39,737 bases of DNA from Bacillota bacterium (GCA_017397825.1 JAFQHT010000152.1:1-39737), one strand, 5' to 3'; positions 26,357 through 35,332 are shown, counted from the stretch's first letter. Numbers and translations: made by a program. Notes: generated by a model from the sequence alone, not told the origin.

Positions 26357-26866
26357 ATGAGAATTCTGGGAATTGACCCTGGTTATGCAATTCTGGGATA
26401 TGGTGTCCTGGACATGACCGGCAATCATTTTTCTGTGGTAACATATGGTTCTATAATTACAGATTCAAAGATGGATATGCCTTCCAGACTTGAAGTTCTG
26501 TATGACGGACTTGAAAATATAATTAAAACTTACAAACCTGAAGAAGCAGCGATTGAAGAGTTGTTTTTCAACAATAATGCCAAGACAGCCATCCTTGTAG
26601 GTGAAGCCAGAGGTGTTGCGGTACTTGCATGTGCCAAGCAGGGGCTTAAAATCAGTGAATATACACCGCTTCAGATCAAACATGCACTGGTTGGATACGG
26701 CCGTGCAGACAAGAAGCAGGTTCAGGCGATGGTCAAGGCAATTCTGAATCTGGACGCAGTACCTAAACCTGACGATACAGCAGATGCTGTTGCAGCAGCA
26801 ATTTGCCATGGACATTCTGCAGGAAGCAGAGGGCGCAGGCAGCTCAGAATTAAGGAGGGAATTTAA
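26357..26866 (+). CDS. ruvC: Holliday junction endodeoxyribonuclease RuvC
   Basis: Resolves four-way junctions by paired nicks. RNase H-like fold with the acidic residues D7 (GIDPGY), E67 ([11 protein letters not shown]), D140 and D143 ([11 protein letters not shown]). 169 residues is standard. Preceded by ACGGAG, ATG 26357. ruvA starts 2 nt after the stop. Confidence 0.97.
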   Translation: MRILGIDPGYAILGYGVLDMTGNHFSVVTYGSIITDSKMDMPSRLEVLYDGLENIIKTYKPEEAAIEELFFNNNAKTAILVGEARGVAVLACAKQGLKISEYTPLQIKHALVGYGRADKKQVQAMVKAILNLDAVPKPDDTADAVAAAICHGHSAGSRGRRQLRIKEGI

Positions 26867-26868
26867 CT

Positions 26869-27492
26869 TTGATAAAGTATATACGAGGATATTATGCAAT
26901 GACAATTCCCACAGGAATTGTGGTGGAAACACCATCAGGGATAGGTTTTGAAATAAATGTTCCTGCCGGTTCGCCTCTTTATAAATATGGCGAAGGGGAA
27001 GAAGTAAAAGTATTTACTGCAATGATTGTCAAGGAAGATGATGTGAGCCTGTATGGTTTCCATAACAGGGAAAGTCTTGACTTTTTCCGTATGCTTATTA
27101 CTGTCAGCGGCATCGGTGCAAAGGGTGCTGTGGCAATTATGGGTTCCATGTCTTTGGATGAACTGAGACGTGCAATAATGTTTGAAGACGTAAAGCAAAT
27201 CAGCAAAGCCAACGGTGTAGGCAAGAAGACGGCAGAGCGTCTTATTCTTGAACTTAAGGATAAGGTTGGCAAACTGGATATGGATGGAGTTTCTGTTTCA
27301 GATATGGCCGGAATAAGTACAGCTTCCGGCTCAGGAACACCGGATTCGGGAGATAACCGTACAGAAGCGATACATGCTCTTATTGCTCTTGGATACAGTA
27401 AAGCCGAGGCTTTCGGTGCAGTTGCCAAGGTACCTGAGGACAATCTGACAAGTGAAGAATATATTAAAAAGGCACTTAAAAGCCTGTTTTAA
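26869..27492 (+). CDS. ruvA: Holliday junction branch migration protein RuvA
   Basis: Tetramer that binds the junction and loads RuvB. OB-fold N-terminus starting MIKYIRGYY, helix-hairpin-helix pair (LLITVSGIGAKGAVAIM-like segment and KANGVGKKTAERLILELKDK), a linker rich in Ser/Gly (about 145-160), then the UBA-like domain III that contacts RuvB. TTG 26869 is the start: AAGGAGGGA lies 8 nt upstream and the protein N-terminus aligns with the family; the next ATG would remove the first strand. 207 residues. Confidence 0.96.
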   Translation: MIKYIRGYYAMTIPTGIVVETPSGIGFEINVPAGSPLYKYGEGEEVKVFTAMIVKEDDVSLYGFHNRESLDFFRMLITVSGIGAKGAVAIMGSMSLDELRRAIMFEDVKQISKANGVGKKTAERLILELKDKVGKLDMDGVSVSDMAGISTASGSGTPDSGDNRTEAIHALIALGYSKAEAFGAVAKVPEDNLTSEEYIKKALKSLF

Positions 27493-27512
27493 ACGATAAA
27501 GAGGGACATTAA

Positions 27513-28550
27513 ATGGACAATGAAAGAATTACATCTGCTAACATCAATGCCGGTGAGCTTCGCAGCGAGGTTAATCTGCGGCCGCAGCATCTGGACGACT
27601 ATATAGGACAGCAGGGTGTTAAACAAAATCTTAAAATATTTATTGAGGCTGCTAAAATGAGAGGTGAGCCTCTTGATCATGTGCTGTTTTACGGACCTCC
27701 GGGCCTTGGCAAAACAACACTTGCCGGAATTATTGCCAACGAGCTCGGGGTAGACATTAAGATTACTTCCGGTCCTGCCATCGAAAGAGCAGGAGATCTG
27801 GCTGCTATTCTTACTAATCTGAATGATAATGACGTTCTGTTTATTGACGAAATACACAGACTGAACCGTTCTGTGGAAGAAGTTCTTTATTCAGCTATGG
27901 AAGACTATGCCCTGGACATTATCATTGGTAAGGGTCCGTCTGCACGTTCAATTAGACTGGATCTGGCTAAATTCACTTTAATAGGGGCAACAACAAGAGC
28001 GGGAAGTCTTTCTGCACCGCTCCGTGACCGTTTCGGAGTTCTCGGTAAGTTTGAAATGTACACTTCCGATGAACTTAAAGAAATTCTCAGCCGTACAGCC
28101 AGAATTCTCGGTGTTGAAATTGACGAGCAGTCACTTAATGAAATGGCTAAGCGTTCCAGAGGTACACCGAGAGTTGCAAACAGAATGTTAAAACGAATCA
28201 GGGACTTTTCACAGGTCAAAGGAAATGGTATAATAGATATCGACATCACCAGAGAAGGGCTTACTGCTTTGGGAGTTGATGGGCTTGGCCTTGAAAGACT
28301 TGACCGTGAAATCCTCACAACTATTATAGAGCGTTTCAACGGTGGTCCGGTTGGTATTGATACCATCGCCGCATCCATCGGAGAAGAACGCGTGACTATT
28401 GAGGATGTAAACGAACCTTATCTTATTCAGGCTGGTCTTCTTTACAGGACTCCTAAGGGACGTATGGTTTCACAGGCGGGATACAGACATCTGGGAATTG
28501 ATTACGCCGGTGATGACGAAGATTCTGAAGAAAGACAGGTTACATTTTAA
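27513..28550 (+). CDS. ruvB: Holliday junction branch migration ATPase RuvB
   Basis: AAA+ motor that drives branch migration with RuvA. Walker A GPPGLGKT (61-68), Walker B DEIHRLN (about 115), sensor and GATTRAG, arginine-finger region APLRDRFG, and the C-terminal winged helix with VEEPYLIQ-like [19 protein letters not shown]. 345 residues. The gene follows ruvA after 20 nt. The order ruvC-ruvA-ruvB-queA is typical of Firmicutes. Confidence 0.98.
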   Translation: MDNERITSANINAGELRSEVNLRPQHLDDYIGQQGVKQNLKIFIEAAKMRGEPLDHVLFYGPPGLGKTTLAGIIANELGVDIKITSGPAIERAGDLAAILTNLNDNDVLFIDEIHRLNRSVEEVLYSAMEDYALDIIIGKGPSARSIRLDLAKFTLIGATTRAGSLSAPLRDRFGVLGKFEMYTSDELKEILSRTARILGVEIDEQSLNEMAKRSRGTPRVANRMLKRIRDFSQVKGNGIIDIDITREGLTALGVDGLGLERLDREILTTIIERFNGGPVGIDTIAASIGEERVTIEDVNEPYLIQAGLLYRTPKGRMVSQAGYRHLGIDYAGDDEDSEERQVTF

Positions 28551-28552
28551 AT

Positions 28553-29602
28553 ATGCATATTAATGATTTTGACTACGAATTACCAAAAGAGCTTATTGCT
28601 CAGACTCCGGCTGAGAAACGTGATAGTTCCAGACTACTGGTCGTGCACAGAGAAACAGGTGAAGTTGAGCATAAGCACTTTTACGATATCATTGATTACC
28701 TGAAGCCTACAGACTGCCTTGTGCTTAACAATTCCAAGGTACTGCCTGCAAGGCTTTTTGGCGTTAAGGAAGGAACAGGTGCCAAGGTTGAATTCCTGCT
28801 CATCAAGAGAATAGAAGGGGATACATGGGAAACCATGGTAAAGCCGGGTAAACGTCTCAAGGTGGGAGACAGCGTTTCCTTTTCTGACGATAAGCTTTTC
28901 CGTGCTGTGATTAAGGATTACGGCGAAGATGGTACCAGAATAGTTGAGTTTGAATACGAAGGGATTTTCCTTGAAAGACTGGAAGAACTGGGCCAGATGC
29001 CTCTGCCTCCATATATCGAACGTGAAAACAACAAAGACGACCGCGACAGATATCAGACAGTTTACTGTAAAAACGAAGGTTCCGTTGCAGCACCGACAGC
29101 AGGTCTTCACTTCACACAGGAACTGCTTGAAAAAGCCCGTGCAAAAGGCGTTAAGATTGCCTATGTTACACTCCATGTTGGTATCGGTACTTTCAGACCG
29201 GTAAAAGTAGAAAAGATAGAAGACCACCACATGCATTTCGAAGAATATTTTGTGGATGAGGAAAATGCTGCGGTTATAAACGATACAATCAGAGCCGGAG
29301 GCAGAATTATTTCTGTAGGAACAACATCTACACGTACTGTTGAAAGTGCGGCGGAATTCGACGAAGAATCCGGAAGATGGCTTGTAAAGCCGGGAAATGG
29401 TTCCACAGGAATCTTTATCTACCCTGGTTATGAATTTAAGATTATAAAATCGCTTATCACAAACTTTCACCTGCCTAAGTCCACGCTTCTTATGCTGATT
29501 TCTGCACTGTATAACAGGGAAGACATACTCAGGGTATACGATATAGCAGTAAAGGAACAGTACCGTTTCTTCAGTTACGGAGATGCTATGTTTATCGAAT
29601 AG
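28553..29602 (+). CDS. queA: S-adenosylmethionine:tRNA ribosyltransferase-isomerase
   Basis: Transfers and isomerises ribose from SAM onto preQ1 in tRNA to give epoxyqueuosine, the substrate of QueH (1642). Typical motifs: [12 protein letters not shown] at the N-terminus, [41 protein letters not shown] and [15 protein letters not shown]. 349 residues. ATG 28553 is 2 nt after ruvB with no strong Shine-Dalgarno, so translation may be coupled. tgt, which usually follows, is not next; an esterase gene is instead. Confidence 0.96.
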   Translation: MHINDFDYELPKELIAQTPAEKRDSSRLLVVHRETGEVEHKHFYDIIDYLKPTDCLVLNNSKVLPARLFGVKEGTGAKVEFLLIKRIEGDTWETMVKPGKRLKVGDSVSFSDDKLFRAVIKDYGEDGTRIVEFEYEGIFLERLEELGQMPLPPYIERENNKDDRDRYQTVYCKNEGSVAAPTAGLHFTQELLEKARAKGVKIAYVTLHVGIGTFRPVKVEKIEDHHMHFEEYFVDEENAAVINDTIRAGGRIISVGTTSTRTVESAAEFDEESGRWLVKPGNGSTGIFIYPGYEFKIIKSLITNFHLPKSTLLMLISALYNREDILRVYDIAVKEQYRFFSYGDAMFIE

Positions 29603-29635
29603 CAGCAAGACTGCCTATAGAGAGGAGATTGCTTT

Positions 29636-30556
29636 ATGGCAAAATACCCTATAAAAAAAGAATTCTTTCCTTTCAGTCTGTTTGCACCTCCAATCAGAAG
29701 TCCTGAAATGGCAGGCAAGATGGGCGAAATGATGAAACCTCCCAAGTGGCTCTGGAAAGATAAAGAGATGGCTGTCTGCAGAGAAACTATCTGCGGCTAT
29801 AAAGACGAGCCTATTGAAATTTTTATCATGGAACCACGCAGGAAAAATACAGATAACTGCCTGGTATATTTTCATGGCGGAGGATTTTTCTTTGAAGGGG
29901 CAGGGTATCACTACAGCAATGCAAAGGCATACGCCCTTGAAACGCCTTGTAAAGTAATATTTGTCCAGTACCGTCTGGCACCGAAGAATCCTTTCCCTGT
30001 GCCGCCGGAAGACTGCCTGGCAGCTCTTAAGTGGACCTGGGACAATGCTGATAATCTGGGCATTTCCAGAGAAAAAATCGCCCTTGGAGGCGACAGCGCA
30101 GGAGGAAGCCTGACTGCAGCAGTAACTCAGATGGTTAGAGACAGAGGTCTGGGTATGAATATTAAATTCCAGCTTCTCATTTATCCTTTTGTGGATCAGA
30201 GTATGGACACTGAAAGCAACCGCAAGTACACAGATACTCCTATGTGGAACAGCAGCCTGTCGAAATATATGGCAGGTGGATATCTGCAGGGCAGCCATAT
30301 AGAAGATTATGTTTATGCTTCTCCGATAGAAGGCGACTGCATCGGACTGCCGCCTGCATATATTGAAACAGCAGAGTTTGACTGTCTCCATGATGACGGC
30401 ATAAACTATGGCAGGAAACTTGCAGAAGCAGGGGTGTCTGTGGAGCTGAACGAAACACGCGGCACCATGCATGGATTCGACATTGTGCAGAAAGCACCGA
30501 CTACAAGAGCAGCAGTGGCCGCAAGAATTGAATATATGAAAAAAATGTTTGGTTAA
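29636..30556 (+). CDS. Alpha/beta hydrolase, hormone-sensitive-lipase-like esterase
   Basis: A 306-residue serine hydrolase of the HSL/acetyl-esterase group. HGGGFFF (oxyanion hole, about residue 80), GDSAGG nucleophile elbow (serine near 160), catalytic Asp in ETAEFDCLHDDG and His in TMHGFD. No signal peptide, so probably cytoplasmic. Substrate unknown; short-chain esters are usual for this family. GAGAGGAGATTGCTTT precedes ATG 29636, 33 nt after queA, so it is probably read from the ruv transcript. It stands where tgt is expected. Confidence 0.9.
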   Translation: MAKYPIKKEFFPFSLFAPPIRSPEMAGKMGEMMKPPKWLWKDKEMAVCRETICGYKDEPIEIFIMEPRRKNTDNCLVYFHGGGFFFEGAGYHYSNAKAYALETPCKVIFVQYRLAPKNPFPVPPEDCLAALKWTWDNADNLGISREKIALGGDSAGGSLTAAVTQMVRDRGLGMNIKFQLLIYPFVDQSMDTESNRKYTDTPMWNSSLSKYMAGGYLQGSHIEDYVYASPIEGDCIGLPPAYIETAEFDCLHDDGINYGRKLAEAGVSVELNETRGTMHGFDIVQKAPTTRAAVAARIEYMKKMFG

Positions 30557-30565
30557 TTCCAATAA

Positions 30566-30602
30566 AATACCTCCTGAGAAGCTGATTCCCAGGAGGTTTT
30601 GT
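30566..30602. terminator. Bidirectional rho-independent terminator
   Basis: CCTCCTG (30570-30576) pairs with CAGGAGG (30590-30596) around a 13-nt loop, preceded by AAAATA and followed by TTTTGTTTT. It separates the esterase (+) from the SEC-C gene (-). Confidence 0.8.
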
Positions 30603-30613
30603 TTTGCATCTAA

Positions 30614-31114
30614 TTATTTGTTAGCGCCGCAGCACTTTTTGTACTTCTTGCCGGAACCGCAAGGGCATGGATCGTTTCTGCCAGGTTCTTTTTCTTTAAC
30701 GACGATTCTGGAACGGTTGAAATCCTTTACGATGGAGATTCTCTTTTCTTCAGAGAGAACACCGTCCCACTGAGGCAGGCAGTATAAGTAGTCTGCGTCA
30801 GCCTTCAGCATGTTGAAGAAGAGCTTTTCCATATCGATGTCAAGGTCGATTTCAGTTTCTTCTGTGAAAGTATCAAGATCGTTTTCAGCAACAAGGCTGG
30901 AGTTGATACCGTCCAGGAAACCCATGAAAATTACTGGTCTTACTTCGAATTCTGCAGCCAGTTCGCCAACCTTACCTGCAAGGTGCTTGTCTGCATTTTC
31001 GAGGATGTGTGCATAAATTTTTGATTCTGCACCACTGTATTCTTCCCAGAATTCTTCGAAAGTTTCGTCAGTCTGGCTTTCCATTAATTTAACCCACTCT
31101 TTGTATAAAGTCAT
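30614..31114 (-). CDS. SEC-C zinc-motif domain protein
   Basis: A 166-residue, largely helical, acidic protein ending with the SEC-C metal-binding motif [13 protein letters not shown], as at the C-terminus of SecA, where it binds zinc and contacts SecB or ribosomes. The rest (about 1-140) has no motif I recognise; related clostridial proteins share the same layout. It has its own AAGGAG site before the ATG at 31114 and lies downstream of hom on the same strand. Function unknown; it is not SecA, being far too short and lacking the ATPase. Confidence 0.85.
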   Translation of the reverse strand: MTLYKEWVKLMESQTDETFEEFWEEYSGAESKIYAHILENADKHLAGKVGELAAEFEVRPVIFMGFLDGINSSLVAENDLDTFTEETEIDLDIDMEKLFFNMLKADADYLYCLPQWDGVLSEEKRISIVKDFNRSRIVVKEKEPGRNDPCPCGSGKKYKKCCGANK

Positions 31115-31171
31115 TTTAATTTCTCCTTTTATCTTTTGTATTATCTTTAAAGTGATATTTACTTTTAATAA

Positions 31172-32128
31172 CTATTTTATATTTTTGGCTACGCTGATAA
31201 TGTCACCGACGATTGCGCTGCCTGTAGGAAGAGCACCTGCGCCTTTGCCGTAGAGCATTACTTCGTCAACCATGTCGCCTGTAATGTAAACTGCATTGAA
31301 TTCATTGCTTACGCCTGCGAGAGGGTGGCTTTCAGGAATTCTTTCAGGGCTTACACTTGCAACAACCTTACCATCTTCAACTTTTGCGTGAGCGATAAGT
31401 TTGATCTTGCAGCCTTCAGCTTTGGCAGCAGCAATGTCTTCACCTGTAATCTTGGAAATACCTGTAGTAGGAATGTCAGTTGGTGCAATGTACTGGCCGA
31501 AGAGAAGCGCAATGAGAATTGAGAGCTTGTTGGCAACGTCGATACCTTCAACGTCTGCAGTAGGGTCTGCTTCTGCGAAACCCTTTGCCTGTGCATCTTT
31601 GAGAACTTCTGCATAATCAGCACCGTCTTCAGTCATCTTGGTGAGGATATAATTGGTAGTTCCGTTTACAATACCCATAACTTCCAGGAAATTGTTGCCT
31701 GAAAGATTACCCTGAATTGCAGAAAGAACAGGAATTCCGCCGCCTACACTTGCTTCAAAAAGGAATTCTACGCCATTTTCTGAAGCTGCTGCATGAAGGT
31801 CCTGATAAGTAGCAGCAACGGCAGCTTTATTGGCAGTGACAACATGTTTGCCGTTTTTCATTGCCTGAAGCATGAAAGAGGAAGCAGGCTGGATTCCGCC
31901 CAGCGTTTCAACAACAAGGTCAACATCAGGATTATTGAGAACTTCGTCAGGGTCAGTAGTAAAAAGTGACTCATCAACGCCAGGACGTTTTCTTAAATCA
32001 AGAATTTTTACAACTTCAATGGATACGCCGGTTCTTTCCTGAATTAAATCATGATTCTTTACAAGAATGTCGTATGTTCCGCCGCCTACAGTACCGAGGC
32101 CTAAAATACCAACATTAAGCTTTTTCAT
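31172..32128 (-). CDS. hom: Homoserine dehydrogenase, short form without ACT domain
   Basis: Reduces aspartate semialdehyde to homoserine for threonine and methionine synthesis. GLGTVGGG (10-17) binds NAD(P), followed by VETLGG, TANKAAVA, ASVGGGIP, VNGTTNYIL and GKGAGALPTGSAIVGDI. The protein stops at 318 residues right after the catalytic region; many bacterial enzymes are 400-440 with a C-terminal ACT domain for threonine feedback. ATG 32128 is chosen because GGAGG lies 8 nt upstream; a TTG at 32143 overlaps that site. No T-box precedes it. Confidence 0.94.
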   Translation of the reverse strand: MKKLNVGILGLGTVGGGTYDILVKNHDLIQERTGVSIEVVKILDLRKRPGVDESLFTTDPDEVLNNPDVDLVVETLGGIQPASSFMLQAMKNGKHVVTANKAAVAATYQDLHAAASENGVEFLFEASVGGGIPVLSAIQGNLSGNNFLEVMGIVNGTTNYILTKMTEDGADYAEVLKDAQAKGFAEADPTADVEGIDVANKLSILIALLFGQYIAPTDIPTTGISKITGEDIAAAKAEGCKIKLIAHAKVEDGKVVASVSPERIPESHPLAGVSNEFNAVYITGDMVDEVMLYGKGAGALPTGSAIVGDIISVAKNIK

Positions 32129-32173
32129 ATGTGAAACCTCCAAAAGTTTTACTGTTAAATTTCAACTTTCAAA

Positions 32174-32202
32174 ATTATATACCAAATCTTCAACTTTGTC
32201 TT
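32174..32202 (-). promoter_or_regulatory. Promoter of hom (AAGACA-17-TATAAT) with flanking direct repeats
   Basis: On the - strand AAGACA (32202-32197) and a perfect TATAAT (32179-32174) lie 17 nt apart. Two copies of TTCAACTTT (as read on +) at 32161-32169 and 32189-32197 flank the -10, 28 nt apart, and might be regulator sites. Confidence 0.6.
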
Positions 32203-32269
32203 TATTTTTTTCGAAATTTTGGTAAGATAATCTATGGAAAACAATTATTAAGAGAAAAGGAGACGAAAA

Positions 32270-32746
32270 ATGTCATTACATATAGTATTTGTAGAACCTG
32301 AAATCCCACCTAATACAGGTAATATTGCCAGAACATGCGCAGCAACCGGTACAGTGCTTCATCTTGTTGAGCCGCTGGGATTCAAAATTGATGATAAAAG
32401 TCTGAAAAGAGCGGGTCTTGATTACTGGCCTTTTGTAAAACTGGAAGTTCATGAAAGTCTGGATGCTTTCATGGATAAGTATGGTAACGGAGAACACAGA
32501 CTTTTCCTTGCAACAACCAAGGGAGGACATATTTATGCTGATGTGGAATATCAGGATGGAGATATGTTCCTTTTTGGCAAGGAAACTGCCGGATTGCCAC
32601 GGGACTTTATCGAAGAACATAAAGAAACTGCAATCAGAATTCCTATGAGCGAAGATACCAGACTACGCTCATTTAACCTTGCAAACTCCGCGAATATTAT
32701 TTTATTCGAAGCTTTGCGACAATTAAACTTCCCGGGGTTGAAATAA
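32270..32746 (+). CDS. trmL: tRNA (cytidine(34)-2'-O)-methyltransferase TrmL
   Basis: SPOUT methyltransferase that 2'-O-methylates position 34 of certain leucine tRNAs. 158 residues with VEPEIPPNTGNIARTC at the N-terminus, the knotted cofactor site LFGKETAGLP and RIPMSEDTRLRSFNLANSANI at the C-terminus. AAAAGGAGACG precedes ATG 32270. Transcribed divergently from hom. It is the third gene here that acts on the wobble position, with queA and queH. Confidence 0.94.
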   Translation: MSLHIVFVEPEIPPNTGNIARTCAATGTVLHLVEPLGFKIDDKSLKRAGLDYWPFVKLEVHESLDAFMDKYGNGEHRLFLATTKGGHIYADVEYQDGDMFLFGKETAGLPRDFIEEHKETAIRIPMSEDTRLRSFNLANSANIILFEALRQLNFPGLK

Positions 32747-32766
32747 GAAATTAATTTTGGTATAAT
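32738..32766 (+). promoter_or_regulatory. Promoter of rpoN (TTGAAA-17-TATAAT)
   Basis: TTGAAA (32738-32743) and a perfect TATAAT (32761-32766) are 17 nt apart, with TG before the -10 (TGGTATAAT). The -35 overlaps the end of trmL. Downstream, a self-complementary CGCATATGCG (32789-32798) lies in the leader. Confidence 0.75.
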
Positions 32767-32788
32767 ATTTGCATAATGTTTGTTGGCT

Positions 32789-32798
32789 CGCATATGCG
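32789..32798. promoter_or_regulatory. Perfect 10-bp palindrome in the rpoN leader
   Basis: CGCATATGCG reads the same on both strands and lies about 16-25 nt after the predicted start site of the rpoN promoter, 25 nt before the ATG. It could be an operator or a small RNA hairpin. No regulator is assigned. Confidence 0.3.
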
Positions 32799-32822
32799 GG
32801 TACTTTCTGACTGAGGTGAAGG

Positions 32823-34235
32823 ATGAAACTAGGCTACGATTTGACAATTGAACAAACCCAGAAACTGACAATGACTCCCGAACTGATTCAGGCAATCCAG
32901 ATTCTGCAGTTTAATTCGCAGGAGCTGGAAGCTTTTGTGCAGGACGAGCTTATGCAGAATCCTGTGCTGGAGTACGATGGCAGTGAGCCCAAAAAAGAAA
33001 GTGAAGTTTCCAAAACAGAAACTCTTGAAAAAAAAGAATCTGAGGAAGCTGATTTTGACCTGCGTGAAAAAGTAAAGGAAGCCGAATACGACGATATCAG
33101 TTATAAACAGTGGGAATACAACAAGGATAAGGACGAAACATCTTTTGAACAGTTTGTCAGCAGGGATGAAACTCTCGAAGACTCGCTGCTTCTTCAGCTG
33201 ACGTTCTCCAATCTCCGCGGAACAGAACTGAAAATCGGTCGTTATATAGTTGAAGCGATAGATGACAATGGTTATCTTACTGTTGATATTCCGCAGGTTG
33301 CCAAGCTTTTCAAAGTATATGAAAGCGTAGTTGAGGGTGTACTGGATGTTATCCAGACTTTTGAGCCAAGCGGCGTAGGGGCGAGAACTCTTGAAGAGTG
33401 TCTCATAATACAGCTGGCAGCAAAAGGTCTTCTGGAAGACTCAGTTGAATACATAATTTACAATCATCTTCAGGATCTTGGAGAAAACAAACTGAATAAA
33501 GTTTCCAAAGCCACAGGCCTTACAGTTGAACAGGTTCAGATGGTTGCAGACCTTATAAGAACGCTGGAACCTAAACCAGGCAGGAAGTTTTCTTCAGGGG
33601 ATACTATCAAGTATATGGTACCTGATGTAATTGTTGAAAAAGTTGAAGATACATATCAGGTTGTTACCAACGAAGGCACAATACCTCGCCTTATGGTCAG
33701 CCCTTATTATATGAATCTGGCCAAGCAGTCACCTAACGACGAAGAACTTTCAAAATATCTGAATGACAGATATAATGCAGCAATCTGGCTTATCAAGAGC
33801 ATAGAGCAGCGTAAGCAGACTATATACAATGTTGTTTCTTCTGTAATCGAACATCAGAAGGATTTCCTGGATAATGGTCCTAAGTATCTGAAAACACTTA
33901 CACTTAAACAGGTGGCAGAAGATCTTAATGTTCATGAATCTACTGTCAGCAGGTCTATCAACGGTAAGTATATGCAGACACCAAGAGGAGTGTTTGAAAT
34001 CAAGTATTTCTTTTCAAGCGGCGTTGTGGACAGCAGCGGTGAGGGTATGTCTTCCAACAGTATAAAGACTTTCATAAAAGAAATTATTGACAGCGAAGAT
34101 CCTAAGAAACCTTACAGTGACCAGGATATGGTTGAGATACTCAGCCGTAAAGGTATTGAGATTTCAAGGCGTACAGTTGCTAAGTACAGAGAAGGTATGA
34201 ATATCCTTTCTTCATCAAAGAGAAGAAGATATTAG
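32823..34235 (+). CDS. rpoN: RNA polymerase sigma-54 factor
   Basis: Alternative sigma factor that recognises -24/-12 promoters and needs AAA+ enhancer-binding activators. Region I (1-50) is rich in Gln/Leu (QTQKLTMTPELIQAIQILQ), followed by an acidic linker, core-binding region, the helix-turn-helix LTLKQVAEDLNVHESTVSRS and the RpoN box SRRTVAKYRE near the C-terminus. 470 residues is normal. GAGGTGA precedes ATG 32823. It lies just upstream of the gap-pgk-tpi cluster, where many Firmicutes have rpoN and/or cggR; no cggR gene is present. No activator or clear -24/-12 promoter is visible in the window. Confidence 0.96.
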   Translation: MKLGYDLTIEQTQKLTMTPELIQAIQILQFNSQELEAFVQDELMQNPVLEYDGSEPKKESEVSKTETLEKKESEEADFDLREKVKEAEYDDISYKQWEYNKDKDETSFEQFVSRDETLEDSLLLQLTFSNLRGTELKIGRYIVEAIDDNGYLTVDIPQVAKLFKVYESVVEGVLDVIQTFEPSGVGARTLEECLIIQLAAKGLLEDSVEYIIYNHLQDLGENKLNKVSKATGLTVEQVQMVADLIRTLEPKPGRKFSSGDTIKYMVPDVIVEKVEDTYQVVTNEGTIPRLMVSPYYMNLAKQSPNDEELSKYLNDRYNAAIWLIKSIEQRKQTIYNVVSSVIEHQKDFLDNGPKYLKTLTLKQVAEDLNVHESTVSRSINGKYMQTPRGVFEIKYFFSSGVVDSSGEGMSSNSIKTFIKEIIDSEDPKKPYSDQDMVEILSRKGIEISRRTVAKYREGMNILSSSKRRRY

Positions 34236-34301
34236 GATATTAATATAGATTATAAAATATTTCCAATTGTCATTATTTATAGAGTTTTAGGAGGAGAAAA
34301 A

Positions 34302-35318
34302 ATGGCGATTAAAGTTGGCATCAGTGGTTTTGGTAGAATTGGCAGAGTTGTTATCCGTGCAGCAATGGACATGCCTGAAATTGAAATAGCAGGTATTAAT
34401 GTAAGAAATGCAGATCTTGAATATCTGGAATACATGCTCAGATATGACTCAACTTTTGGCAGATTCCCTAAGGAATTAGGTCGTTATGAAAACGGTCTGA
34501 TTATTAATGGTAAAAAAGTTCCGGTATACAGCGAATCTGAAGCAATCAATATTCCTTGGGCTGAATGCGGCGTTGAATACGTTGTAGAAGCTACAGGCGC
34601 ATATGTTACAACAGAAAAGTCTATGGACCACATTAAAGCAGGTGCTAAAAAAGTTATTATTTCTGCTCCTGCAAAGGACAAGGAAACTCCTACATTTGTA
34701 TATGGTGTAAACCACAATGAATACACTACAGATATGAACGTAGTTTCCAACGCATCCTGTACTACAAACTGCCTTGCACCTTTAGCAAAGGTTATCGAAG
34801 ACAATTTCGGAATCAAGGAAGGTTTAATGTCCACAATCCATGCAGCAACAGCTAAGCAGAAAGTAGTTGACGCACGTTCCATGAAGGACTGGAGAACAGG
34901 AAGATCCGTATTTGGTAACGTTATTCCATCAACAACAGGTGCTGCAAAGGCAGTTGGTCTTGTAATCCCTTCACTTCAGGGCAAACTTACAGGTATTTCT
35001 TACAGAGTTCCTACTGCAAACGTTTCTGTAATCGACCTTAACGTAGTGCTTGAAAAACCTGCTACATATCAGGAACTTTGCGCTAAGATCAAAGAAGCAT
35101 CTGAAACTTACATGAAGGGTATTCTTGAATATGTTGATGATGAAGTGGTATCCGGAGACTTTATCGGTGACCCTTGCACATCCATCTTCGACGCAAGAGA
35201 AACTATCGAATTAAATGACCACTTCTTCAAGCTGATTGCATATTATGACAACGAATTCGGCTATTCCAGCAAGATTCTTGAATTAATAAAACACATGCAC
35301 AGCGTAGATAATAAATAA
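34302..35318 (+). CDS. gap: Glyceraldehyde-3-phosphate dehydrogenase, E. coli GapA-like, altered cofactor site (gap1)
   Basis: First of three GAPDH genes. 338 residues with catalytic C153 ([12 protein letters not shown]) and H180 (STIHAATAKQ), and the KDWRTGR and STTGAAKAVG segments that resemble E. coli GapA more than the two neighbours. The residue ending the second strand, an Asp (IND) in NAD-specific enzymes, is V34 followed by R35 (GINVRNADLEY); the S-loop reads VDARSMKDW where E. coli has DGPSHKDW. The first glycine loop is GISGFGRIG rather than GINGFGRIG. Loss of this Asp is seen in NADP-using GAPDHs such as B. subtilis GapB, so NADP use is likely but inferred. TAGGAGGAG precedes ATG 34302; a hairpin follows the gene. 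Confidence 0.95.
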   Translation: MAIKVGISGFGRIGRVVIRAAMDMPEIEIAGINVRNADLEYLEYMLRYDSTFGRFPKELGRYENGLIINGKKVPVYSESEAINIPWAECGVEYVVEATGAYVTTEKSMDHIKAGAKKVIISAPAKDKETPTFVYGVNHNEYTTDMNVVSNASCTTNCLAPLAKVIEDNFGIKEGLMSTIHAATAKQKVVDARSMKDWRTGRSVFGNVIPSTTGAAKAVGLVIPSLQGKLTGISYRVPTANVSVIDLNVVLEKPATYQELCAKIKEASETYMKGILEYVDDEVVSGDFIGDPCTSIFDARETIELNDHFFKLIAYYDNEFGYSSKILELIKHMHSVDNK

Positions 35319-35332
35319 TATAAATGTTACTG

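Noticed and set aside
28634-30562. Two long - strand open frames (324 and 315 codons) opposite queA and the esterase.
   Set aside because: Both mirror well-supported + strand genes codon for codon, are unusually rich in Cys, Phe and His, and lack translation signals.
32129-32269. T-box leader upstream of hom.
   Set aside because: The intergenic is too short on the - strand and lacks the AGGGTGG-type T-box sequence and antiterminator.
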